A DNA stretch of 64,000 bases, taken from NCBI RefSeq assembly GCF_000213175.1, contig NW_009799100.1:5176979-5240978 (forward strand), read 5' to 3'. The notes below the pieces were generated by a model, which saw nothing but the letters and a program-made list of their open reading frames with translations, searched no databases and was not told the origin of the DNA. The position numbers and the translations under genes are program-made. How positions within the stretch are numbered: position 1 is the first letter of the stretch; every line of letters begins with the position of its first letter. The DNA comes from Neurospora tetrasperma FGSC 2508. Its lineage: Eukaryota > Ascomycota > Sordariomycetes > Sordariales > Sordariaceae. This document shows, piece after piece, positions 1-9,109 of the stretch.

Positions 1-666
1 ACAAGGGCGGATATTGCCAACTTGCCGCTGAAAGACGGCAGTGTGGACGTGGTCGTCTTTTGTTTGGCGCTCATGGGCACGAACTGGATCGACTTTGTCG
101 AGGAGGCGTACCGGGTGTTAAGATGGAAGGGCGAGCTGTGGGTGGCCGAGATCAAGTCGCGGTTCGTGGACCCGACCAGGAAAAAGGGCGGCGGGCCCGG
201 TAATGTGGTCAGCCACAGTGTGGGTAACCGCAGAAAGGCCGGTGCTGCTGCCGCCGGACCTGGACCTGCTCTTGGAAAGAAGGACAAGGCCAAGATGAAG
301 GAGGAGGAAGAGGCCGAGGAGGAGCAGCAGTTGGCTGTCCATGTGGATGGTGTGGAGCTCCGTCAGCAGGAGACGGATGTCTCTGCTTTTGTGGAGGCGC
401 TGCGGAAGAGAGGATTCCTCCTGCAGAGGGAGTACGGCCAGAAGGCGGTGGACATGGATAACAAAATGTTTGTCAAGATGCACTTTGTCAAGGCGGTGCC
501 GGCCATCAAGGGCAAGTGTGCGGACCTGAAGAAGGAGGCGCTCAAGACGACGCAGACGGATGCCAAGGGGCGGCCTATCAAGACGCCCAAGTTCATCGAT
601 GCCGACGAGGAGGCTTCGTTCAATGAGAACGCTCTTCTGAAGCCCTGTGTGTACAAGATCAGGTAG
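1..666 (+). CDS. rrp8: Ribosomal RNA-processing protein 8 (Rrp8) methyltransferase, 3' part
   Basis: The frame is open from base 1 to a TAG at 664-666, so the 5' part of the gene lies outside the window. The translation starts inside the SAM-methyltransferase core with an acidic-loop [14 protein letters not shown] segment, followed by [10 protein letters not shown] and a [17 protein letters not shown] block, both hallmarks of Rrp8. A low-complexity Gly/Ala/Glu insertion (about residues 60-110 of the visible part) separates this core from a conserved C-terminal segment containing [10 protein letters not shown] and MFVKMHF. In the family, nucleolar Rrp8 makes an m1A base modification in 25S rRNA and supports early pre-rRNA cleavage. 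About 222 residues are visible, roughly the C-terminal 40-50 percent expected. It converges on the gene at 1120-2589. The acidic/basic insertion is typical of fungal orthologues, not a sign of damage. Confidence 0.9.
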   Translation, partial: TRADIANLPLKDGSVDVVVFCLALMGTNWIDFVEEAYRVLRWKGELWVAEIKSRFVDPTRKKGGGPGNVVSHSVGNRRKAGAAAAGPGPALGKKDKAKMKEEEEAEEEQQLAVHVDGVELRQQETDVSAFVEALRKRGFLLQREYGQKAVDMDNKMFVKMHFVKAVPAIKGKCADLKKEALKTTQTDAKGRPIKTPKFIDADEEASFNENALLKPCVYKIR

Positions 667-1119
667 ACGAACGGATGTGTGTGTGTATGTGTGATTCAGT
701 ACGAATAGTCAGTTAATGGCAAGGCTTTTGAACTACTTCCTCTTTAAACACACACTTTATCTTGACATTGATATGTAAGCTTGGTACTCTGTCCTATGTA
801 GTTGTATGCTACAGACCTTGTCAATACCGATCTGGTCCTTATCTTTTACTTCTACAAGTCCCATCGTAGTTACAGCTCGTCTTGAACAGGTCCGAATAAA
901 CTGGTTAAGCAGCAGGAACATGGTCTAAGAAGGCTTCAATGGTTGTGGAGATCTTTTGTTTGATTGCCCATATCATCATAACCTTGATACCATCCCTTTA
1001 CTGTCCATTCAACTCTTGACGTCCAAATGTTATGGATTTGCGCCGCTTCCATCTGATCCCCTAAAAGCAGATATATGCTCTCTATGTTCATGCCAACAAC
1101 TCCCAACTTCCTTAATTTA
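667..1119. other. Intergenic, convergent 3' ends
   Basis: These 453 bases separate two convergent genes. They include a short TGTG-rich stretch just after the rrp8 stop and AT-rich segments that probably hold both 3' UTRs. No coding signal is visible on either strand. Confidence 0.6.
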
Positions 1120-2589
1120 TTAGAACCCCTCAAAGATCAAACTGGCCGCATATTCAACGTTCCCGTCCGTTGCCTCCAAAGCCCGAATCGCCTTTTGCTC
1201 ATCAGCACCGAGTGCTACAAGCTGCTCAATATGCTCCCGAGGAAAAGACCGGGCCTGGGGCGCTCGAGGTGCGGAAGCGGAAGCGGAAGCGGGAGCGGGA
1301 GCAGAGGGACCCGGCTGTGCAGCAGTAGACGGACCAGCCTGACCCTGGCGATGCTGTGCAGTACCAGGTCCCGAAACCGCACCGGTACGCTGGCCGATGG
1401 TCGTGCCGCCGGGGCCCTCAATCGTAGGCTCATCCTGAAGCGCCTCCTCCGTCGCCTTCGGTATGTCCGCCTCACCCAAAAAGGGAATCTCCTCGCCCTG
1501 GATGACGAGCGCGTTCTTGGCCAGATCGATACAAGCCTGGTAACGCTTCAACATGTCCAAGCCGAGAAGCATATCCACATTCTTGCCCTCCATGACGGTA
1601 AAGCTGCATGGCAGGAAGAGCGAGCCGATCTTGACAGGAGCCGTGTGCACACGACCGATGATCTTGGCAGTTCCGACGCCCTTGGCGATACCACCGTACC
1701 GCTTGTCGACCAGCCGCATGATACCACACGCCTCGGCAATGTCGGGACTCATGATCGTTGCTTGAGCTCCGGAATCCACAAGGGCCTTGACCTTAGCCCC
1801 GTTTACCTCAACATCCAGATACAGCATGTGTACGGTACCAAATACTGCAAACAACAACAACAAACGAAGTTAGCGGCAACTTCCTGACCACAACAGGGAA
1901 ACCCTCCGACTCTACAATGCTTACTTACCCTCAGGATTATGCTCCATAGCAGTCTGCAGGTTCTCGGTAACCCGCTCTTGGCGAATGATCTCCTCGATCC
2001 TCGCCTGCGCCTCCGGATTGAACGGATCCTCGTTCAACTGCTGGATTATCCGATGACGCTCCGCCCTTTCCCTCTGTTCCCTGTCGTACCTCTCCCGGAA
2101 GAGCTGCGCCCACCGTTGGGGGTCATTGATAGCGGCCGCTAAGTCGGGGGCTGTCCTCTCCACCTCGGCCCGCAGAGCCGGATTCGCCAGGAACTGCAGA
2201 CGCAAAAACTCGGGATCTTGTTGAGGGGGCGCCGCTGGCCTTCCTTGCTGTGACTCGGGCACCGCCGTGGCCCGTTGTGTTTCGCGGACGTGGAGGGCCA
2301 GCATGTCGCCGTCGGTGACGTTGAGCTGGGTCAGGGTCTTGGTGTTGTCGGTGATCAGGTTGCCGTTGTGGTAGAGGTGTTGCGTGCTGGGGTGGTGGCT
2401 GGTTTCCGCCTGGATCGAGTTGCGCAGCGTTTCGAGCGTCATGTCGGGAAAGACTTGGAGGGAGAGGAAGTCTTGATCGTCTCCCGTCGTGTCCTGGATG
2501 GCGATGGTTATTTGCCTGTCAGAGACTCACGTTAGCGGCTTTTTGGGAGTGACGACTTCGGTTTGTTGTCTCTTGTCATCAGCTTACAT
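1120..2589 (-). CDS. ddi1: DNA damage-inducible protein 1 (Ddi1), ubiquitin-like/retropepsin/UBA protein
   Basis: The inferred exons, read on the minus strand, are 2589-2588, 2515-1929 and 1844-1120 (437 aa). The first exon supplies only the AT of the start codon. The intron at 2587-2516 (GTAAGC donor, GCTAAC branch, CAG acceptor) joins it to G-CAA-ATA, giving an MQITIAIQD start that adds the missing beta strand of the ubiquitin-like domain (residues 1-75). The second intron (1928-1845) restores [19 protein letters not shown]. The retropepsin-like domain (about 195-320) carries the catalytic LVDSGAQ motif, and a UBA domain (about 395-437) is at the C terminus. A Pro/Ala/Ser linker is encoded partly by a GGAAGC-type repeat near 1271-1300. 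Ddi1 family members are proteasome shuttle receptors and ubiquitin-dependent proteases. The start at 2442 (MTLETL) would delete part of the ubiquitin fold and is less likely. Confidence 0.9.
2516..2587 (-). other. Intron splitting the ddi1 start codon
   Basis: This 72-nt intron falls between the T and G of the inferred initiation codon. It has a GTAAGC donor, a GCTAAC branch site and a CTGACAG acceptor. Splicing creates ATG in frame with the ubiquitin-like domain. Confidence 0.75.
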
Positions 2590-5500
2590 GGTGACGTCGT
2601 TCGTCCTAGGCGGGACAACAAGAGCGCGGTAAGTAGATGTTGAAGGGAGATGGCGTCACCGGCCAAACCTAGAAGAGTTCCTGGAGGCACCAAAGAGTCT
2701 CTGGATGTTAGGGATGGGGGAAGAGAGAGTGTAAACGAGGAAGAAGCGGAATTCTCAAGCTGTTGACAAACGGAAAAAGGCAAGGCTGAGTAATTGTACA
2801 GTTTAAGATTCCACAAAGTGAAGGGAGGCGGCCGGGCGGGTGGCAGTTATTGAGGGGCTCTGGGGCAGGCAGGCACGCGGGCGATCCAGTGGGTCCGGGG
2901 CAAGCCGTCCGCAGCTTTCTGGACTGTTTATGCAAGGATCCTGGACTGACTGTTGGTTGCAATTGACACGCTCCAGTCCGTTACAGCTACCACTGTAACC
3001 TAGAAATAGCAGTTGACCGCGCCCTATACACTACAGGTCCAGAATCAACAGTTAGGGTACTTAACCAAGGTAGAGAGGTAGCTGCAATCGGACTGTCCAA
3101 TTAGCAGCTCCATCGATGACATGAATGGAAGCTCCCCGTTGGTGGAGCTAAAACTGGACGGTACTTGTAAGGACTACTACCTACGTTGGCCCGGTGAAAG
3201 TGGAAGCATCGCGATCATGTATGTAAACAAATCCAGTTTCGATCGGAAGGACATGAACAACGTCTTGCTTCTTCGTATTTGTTTCCTGGACAACTTCAAA
3301 AAGTATCTCCGTACTCCGCTAGACTTGAGGGAAAGCCAACTGTCATGTGTTTTCTCTTTTGGGAACCATTTTGGGTGACTTGTCTTCTTCCAGCATGCCA
3401 GCCTCTCCGCTTCCAGTAGTGGATGCTCGCGAATCTGCCGAAACGGCGTGAGGCTCAATTCGGAAGTTCCCACAGGAGAGTGGTTCCTAGTGACAGGTTC
3501 CTGGAGCTAAAACGGGACATTGAAACCTTGATCGTTTTGTAAGTGCGGTACTATGCACGCTACGACACAGTGGTTTCTGCTTGTGATCCAATTTGGAACT
3601 GTCACGCTGTACCTGTCCTTTTTTGTTTTTGTTTCCAGGAATTGCGCAATGGAAGCTGTCAGAAGTACGTGGAGGCTTATCTTTTGAGGTGACGGGAATA
3701 CCTAGGTCAGAATAAGCAACTATGATTGTTTGACCTTGTGCTGTTTAAAGTTGCCAGGTGACCATTTTGTGGTACTTGTTTGTAGTTCACGGACAAGCTC
3801 CCAAGTTGCATGGCAGTTTCCATCTTATTAGTTGCGGCAGCTGAAGTCAAAGTCTGTATCAAGTTGACTTCTAACTGAAGAAACTACAATTTCATACTGG
3901 TTTGTTTGTTAGTACGAGACCTCGTGTCCACTTTCCTATGCGTTTCCATAGCTATATAATTAATGCGTGATCTTACCTTGAATACGCCATTTGTGATGTT
4001 CGAAATGCTATATCAAATCGTACCAATACCTTTTGTCATTCACGCCAACCATTTTGATTTATTCTTACAAGGTTTAGGACTATTAGGGATAGATTTCGTC
4101 TAGTATATAGAGTATAGTACAGTACCTAGTGTACCAAGCTAACAAACAAACCAGTACTGGACTGTATCAACAAGCTACCTAGGCAAAGTCCACCGGCCCT
4201 CCTCCGAGCTCCGATACCTACCCACCTGCATCTTAACTATCCCGACAACCTGCCCCGATGCCTCGCACACAAAGGCTTTTCCACCCGTCCAGCCCGATCT
4301 GCTCTTCAGTCCACTTCGGTATCTGACAGCGTTCCGGGGCCGCCACGGCTTGTCAAGTGTCAAAAGTCCCCATGTTCATGCAGGTTGACCCGTTTTGAGA
4401 TGTCGTGCGCCAAAGCCGGTGTGAAGTCCAGACTCCGGCTTACTTCCTTTTAAGCCGAATGTACATACCATTCATCGGGGGCTTTCATTGGGGCTGGACG
4501 TTCCGTTTGAGAACAGGCAGGTACATACATAGGTAGGTCAGGTGGTGACGGAGGGGACGAAAAACAAACATCACCTATCCCTCAAGTAGTACTACCTAGT
4601 GATTACGGCGTGTTGGGCGTCGTCCGGCGTCGTGATATCGGGGCTTAGCGTACAAGTCAAAGTGTGTTCGGTACGGCAGATGATGGCAGCAGCAAGCATC
4701 AATGGAATGTATTATGTCTGTCTTCCATGTGATGTTGGTGATGATCTGATGCCTGCCCGCGAGGTGCTGCTGAACATGAAAGCAATAAACCTGTCTTTAG
4801 AATCTCATGTTTGTGCTCCAGAAACTATCTTCCTTTCTGGTTTGCATGGTCTACTGAGCCTTTCGCAAATAGTCTGGCCGAAAAAAAAAGAAAAAAAACC
4901 TGTCGTTCAAGTCTTGAAGTGAGTATTTGAGTAAATGAAAATGGTGGAAGAAAGTTCGTTAAGAGAATTGAATTTCACCATCCATCCGTAAAGGTTCGCG
5001 GGTCCCTGTCCCCCTCCCTTATCGCCACATCTTGCCCCGCTCCGAGCCTCCTTATCGTGATGGAGATTCAGTGTCGTGTGCACCAAAATGGACATTTTCC
5101 CCCACCTCCCTCCGTGCCTGCGGGCCTGCTCGTCCGTGCAGGTGTCACCCAGCCCATCGGTTGTATTGCAACTTGGACTTCATTTCCACAATGGAGGTTC
5201 TCTTGAGATGATGAGGTGAAATCATTCCGATGGGGCTCAATTCGCCTTTAATTCATATTCAAATCATGATTAGATCTTGAATAGTTAAGTTTGTGTGTGC
5301 AATGACTTGTCGGCGACGTCAATCCATTAGACTATTGAGTAAGAAGTGGGTCTCGAGAAGTTCAATCCATCAGCGACAAGAAGGGAAGTCCTGGAAAATG
5401 AATCAATTGACGATGTAACATGCCCACAGCCAGCCGAGAAAGAGGGAAAAAGCTTGGAGGTGATGTTTTTGGCGACCTTGGGAGCTTGGACAGGAGAGCT

Positions 5501-6433
5501 CGACTGAAACTGAGGTGGGGGCAGTCCGGCGTCAAAGCTCTTAGCTCTTTGCTTCTTCGGGGAGTCATGGCGTCGGGGACTCGGGCGTGGTGTTGACAGA
5601 GGAGCTTTGGGAGCTTGTGAATTCGGTGGTGGTGGTGAGATGAAGTGCCAAGATATCACGATTAAGGAGATTGTGGACCGGAAGTACCATCAAGTTGGGA
5701 ATTGGAAAGTTCATGCTTTCGTTTTTCTCAGTTCATGTGTTGTATGAACTCAGGGGCAGCATGGCCATGTGAACAATGTTCAAGGGGTTCCGTTTCCCTA
5801 GACCGGGAGATGCACCCAGGGTTGTCATGTTATTGTTCTTGTCGATTTTATAGACGTACGTCGAGGTGCTCGAGTAACACCACGGTCAGGTCACAGATCT
5901 GACAATCGCGAACCCCTCATGTGTTCCCGGGCGTGTACCTGTCAAAGAAAAGGTCACGCGCAAAGGTATTGATAGTCATTGGCCCTTCGCCCCAAGATTG
6001 GGAGCTTGGATCGTCGCGTAAAACACTTGACGATCCATCTTTCCTTGGGACTTCTGGACGTTTATGTACCTCCACAATTGGAGGGACGGGGGGCAAGTTG
6101 AAGGTCCATTCCCCTTTCAGTTGCTTGCACTCGTCGGTCACCTGGTCATAGAGGTTTAAAACCGGAATGCAAAAAAGGAAAAGATCGATCCATCCCATTA
6201 TTTTCACATACCTGTTTTTTTTCCAGAACCTTTCCCTTTCGATTGTGACTAGTGAGCAGCTTGAAGTTTTCGCTCTTCTTCCGTAAACGATAGCTTTCTT
6301 GTCCATTCATACCCGAAACTTTGCTTGGTTGAGCCCCTCCTCCTCAGGTTATCGTATCACCGACGCTGGTAACCAGCCACCTCCAACTTCGACTCTCTCG
6401 CACCCAACATCGGAGGCTTGAGTCACGAGAAGC
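2590..6433. other. Gene-poor intergenic region
   Basis: This 3.8-kb stretch lies between the divergent ddi1 (-) and the acetyltransferase (+). Base composition is ordinary, and open frames reach at most about 130 codons without recognisable domains. The longest, at 5917-6306 on the minus strand, has no family features. Short AGGTAGG/CCTACC words recur near 4100-4600. It must contain both promoters, and a non-coding RNA cannot be excluded. Confidence 0.5.
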
Positions 6434-7584
6434 ATGGCGACCACAGAGCGACAGCCTCCATCATCCGTCGAGGGATCCAGCCCCAGCCGCCCGACAATGT
6501 TTCATCGGCTTTCAGACAACGCCATTGACGAGACTTCGGATGCCGATAGCGATTTCGTCAAGTTGCAGAAAACCATCAGCAAGGAGAGGCGGGAAGCTAG
6601 GGAGAGCCCCCAAGCTCGTTTGCAGCGAGCATGCCCCTTCACCTTTCACCCCAACATCAGACCCCTCAGCAAGTCTGACTACGAATCCTGTATTGCGCTG
6701 GAGAATGCGGCCTTTCCGGACCCGGCACACAGAGCTACACCAGAAAAGGCGAGTTCACCTTATGCCAATATGGGCAGTATGCGCCGGGCCGAACCTTGAC
6801 TAACAGCAACGGCCGCAGTTCGATTACCGACTCTCAACCTGTCCTGAGCTGAGCCTAGGTGTCTTTTGCACAGTGGTGCCAGAAAAAGCCAAGAATTGGA
6901 CAATCGAAACCTTGGATACTGCCAAGCCTGTAGAAACCGATCGTCCCAATGGCGCAAAGAGCGTCCTGGTGGCACATATCGTGGCTACGCGCTGCACCGG
7001 AAACACCATTACAGACAAGGATATGGACTATCCCAAAGACTGGCGAAGTCGTCACGGTCGGTCGGCAGACGTAGGACATCAGGAAACTGGGCGGACCGTT
7101 GCGCTGCACTCCATGGCCGTAGCTCCAAAGCTTCACGGATGTGGAATCGGCCAGATGATGATGAAGGCCTACCTACAACAGATGAAGGACGCGCAAGTGG
7201 CGGATCGCGTGGCGCTGATATGTCAAGATGTAAGAACTAGATGCTATTCCTTTGGCTTACCTTGAGGACGGGAGTTAACCAGGGATACAGTATCTTGTTA
7301 CCTACTATGAGCGGCTTGGGTTCAAGTGTATTGGCAAGAGCCCTGTCGAGTTTGGAGGAGGTGGGTGGCATGATATGGTGAGTCGCACTTCCTGAACATC
7401 CTCGGTTTTTTTTCTGGTTGACGTTCCCGAAATTCACCGTTTCTGCAGGTCATCGACTTGGTGAGTTATGAAGTGAAAGCCGTCAAAACACCGTCCTAGT
7501 GGGTATCATATGGTATTTCAGAACGGCAACATTCCCGAAACCAACATATTTCGGCGCGTCCCCAAACTTGTTGAATCAGATTAG
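6434..7584 (+). CDS. GNAT-family N-acetyltransferase (arylalkylamine/polyamine type)
   Basis: Five exons are inferred: 6434-6748, 6819-7229, 7291-7377, 7449-7460 and 7522-7584, giving 295 aa. Residues 1-60 are a low-complexity leader. The GNAT fold then starts with IRPLSKSDYESCIALENAAFP, and the acetyl-CoA-binding motif A is visible as HSMAVAPKLHGCGIGQMMMK, with the Q/R-x-x-G-x-G/A pattern in GCGIGQ. Later motifs are ALICQD and YLVTYYERLGF. This order and the EKFDYRLSTCPELSLGVF block match fungal homologues of serotonin/arylalkylamine N-acetyltransferase and yeast Paa1, which acetylate aryl- or polyamines. Intron 1 (6749-6818) uses a GC donor. Exon 4 is only 12 nt (VIDL). If the last intron is retained, the frame runs to a TAG near 7499 with a different 12-residue tail, so the C terminus is uncertain. 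The substrate cannot be told from sequence. Confidence 0.82.
6749..6818 (+). other. GC-AG intron in the acetyltransferase gene
   Basis: The donor is AAG|GCGAGT, with a TTGACTAAC branch and a GGCCGCAG acceptor. Removing these 70 nt joins ATPEK to FDYRLSTCPE in frame, the conserved family sequence. No GT donor nearby gives this joint. Confidence 0.75.
7449..7460 (+). other. 12-nt internal microexon
   Basis: The exon GTCATCGACTTG encodes VIDL between a TTCTGCAG acceptor and a GTGAGT donor. It continues the GGGGWHDM strand of the GNAT fold into NGNIPETN. Confidence 0.6.
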
Positions 7585-7619
7585 ACCTTGTGTGGGATCC
7601 CAAAGTCGGCGGAAAGATT

Positions 7620-7700
7620 GATTGGATGCGCAATCAGAACCTGACAATCCCTATCCTTCTTCTTCTTCTTCTTTTTTCTTCTTCATCATCTTCTTCTTGT
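7620..7700. repeat. CTT-rich polypyrimidine stretch
   Basis: A run of CTT/TTC triplets lies between the convergent 3' ends of the acetyltransferase and ura5. It is probably UTR sequence. Confidence 0.6.
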
Positions 7701-7805
7701 AGAGTGTCAGCCACAGGTTTGATGTTGTGGCTATGGTCAGAGGGTACTGGGCGAACAAACCTGTGATATACATGTTACTATTTTATCAGAATCCAACTCC
7801 AGCGT

Positions 7806-8507
7806 TTAGTCGGTAGCCTTGTACTTGGCGCGGTATTCCTCCGTCTTCTTGACGTCCTCAGGGGAAGCAAGACCCCTCATGCCCTCAATGATGTCGTCCA
7901 GAGTAAGGATGGCAAAGATGGGAATGCCGTACTCCTTGCGGAGCTCGCCCATAGCACTGGGGCCGGGCTTGCTATCGTCACCATCAGCGGCAGGGAGCTT
8001 CTCCATGCGATCAAGAGCAACGACGATGCCAGCAACAATGCCGCCCTCCTTCTCGATCTTGGCGATAGCCTCACGCTTAGCAGTGCCAGCAGTGATGACA
8101 TCGTCAACGATGAGGATCCTCTTGCCCTTCAGAGGGGCGCCAACAATGTTGCCTCCCTCACCATGGTCCTTGGCCTCCTTGCGGTCAAAAGAGTAGCAGA
8201 TCTTGCCGTAGGTCTCGGGGTCAAGCTGGGCAAGCTTGTCGGTGGCAGCGGTAGCGAGGGGAATGCCCTTATAGGCGGGGCCGAAAACAATGTCAAAGTC
8301 CAATTGGCCGCTCTTGTGAGCCTCGATAATGCACTTGGCGTAGGCCGTGGAGATGGCCTGGAGAAGGTCGGCCCGGTAGAAGTCGCCAGCGTTGAAGAAG
8401 TAGGGGGAAATGCGCTTGGACTTGAGCTCGAAGCTGCCGAACTTGAGGACGCCGCCGTCGATGGAGGCCTTGAGGAAGTCAGCCTTGTAAGGCGAGAGAG
8501 CGGCCAT
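7806..8507 (-). CDS. ura5: Orotate phosphoribosyltransferase
   Basis: This intronless 233-aa protein has the length usual for fungal OPRTase. It converts orotate and PRPP to orotidine 5'-monophosphate, the fifth step of de novo pyrimidine synthesis, in the cytosol. The type I PRTase PRPP-binding motif is clear in [24 protein letters not shown] and the flexible-loop stretch [15 protein letters not shown] are also typical of the family. The start [12 protein letters not shown] aligns with the family N terminus, and no upstream in-frame ATG is needed. It lies back to back with nog1 across a 602-bp shared promoter region. In Neurospora the corresponding locus is, to my recollection, pyr-2; I use the generic fungal name. 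Codon use is strongly C-ending, as in highly expressed genes here. Confidence 0.95.
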   Translation of the reverse strand: MAALSPYKADFLKASIDGGVLKFGSFELKSKRISPYFFNAGDFYRADLLQAISTAYAKCIIEAHKSGQLDFDIVFGPAYKGIPLATAATDKLAQLDPETYGKICYSFDRKEAKDHGEGGNIVGAPLKGKRILIVDDVITAGTAKREAIAKIEKEGGIVAGIVVALDRMEKLPAADGDDSKPGPSAMGELRKEYGIPIFAILTLDDIIEGMRGLASPEDVKKTEEYRAKYKATD

Positions 8508-9109
8508 TGTGCTGGTACGTAGTATTTGTAGGATTGGAATTGAAGCTGGAAGAAGACGAGATTTCAGAAGAACAGCCTTGACGTCTGTCTGCCTGACAAC
8601 TGAATAGCTGGAGGAACCTGGAGAAAATTGAGAAAATGGAGGGAGGGGCCGATGAAGGGTTCAGTACCTGGCGGCGTCACACGCGGCAGTCTTTCAACCG
8701 AGTCAATCAGATGGTGGGTTACGAGTGGGCCAATTCCAGGAGCCAGGCCCGCGAAAGCCCGGTCATCGGCCACTTGGGCGCGGTGGGGTCCCTGGGAAAA
8801 TGTGGGGTTAGAGAATCCTAAATTCCACACTAGCCGAATCCTTGAGCACCCCTTGGCAGCATGTCTTGGCAGCGCACACTCCAATCCACTTTGGCACTCT
8901 GCTGTTTATCTTATCGATTGGAGCAAGCCGCTGGAAAAATATTTCGAAGTAGACTTTCCATTTGGCAAGCGCAGCGCCTCCCCGTCGCCCTCCAACACCG
9001 CCCCCCCCGCAGCCGGTCTCTATCCTTCAGACCGTCCGTCCGACCTCATTGTCCTGCACTTCCAGTCCGAGATTTTCTCTCTAGCAAGTGCTTGACATCT
9101 ATACCCAAA
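8508..9109. promoter_or_regulatory. Divergent promoter region ura5 / nog1
   Basis: These 602 bases separate the two start codons and hold both 5' UTRs and promoters. A C-rich/CT-rich stretch occurs near 8980-9070, upstream of nog1. No TATA box could be assigned with confidence. Confidence 0.5.

Noticed and set aside
5917-6306. 129-codon minus-strand frame upstream of the acetyltransferase
   Set aside because: No domain, no codon bias, and tested splice options do not improve it. Chance frames of this size occur several times in the window.
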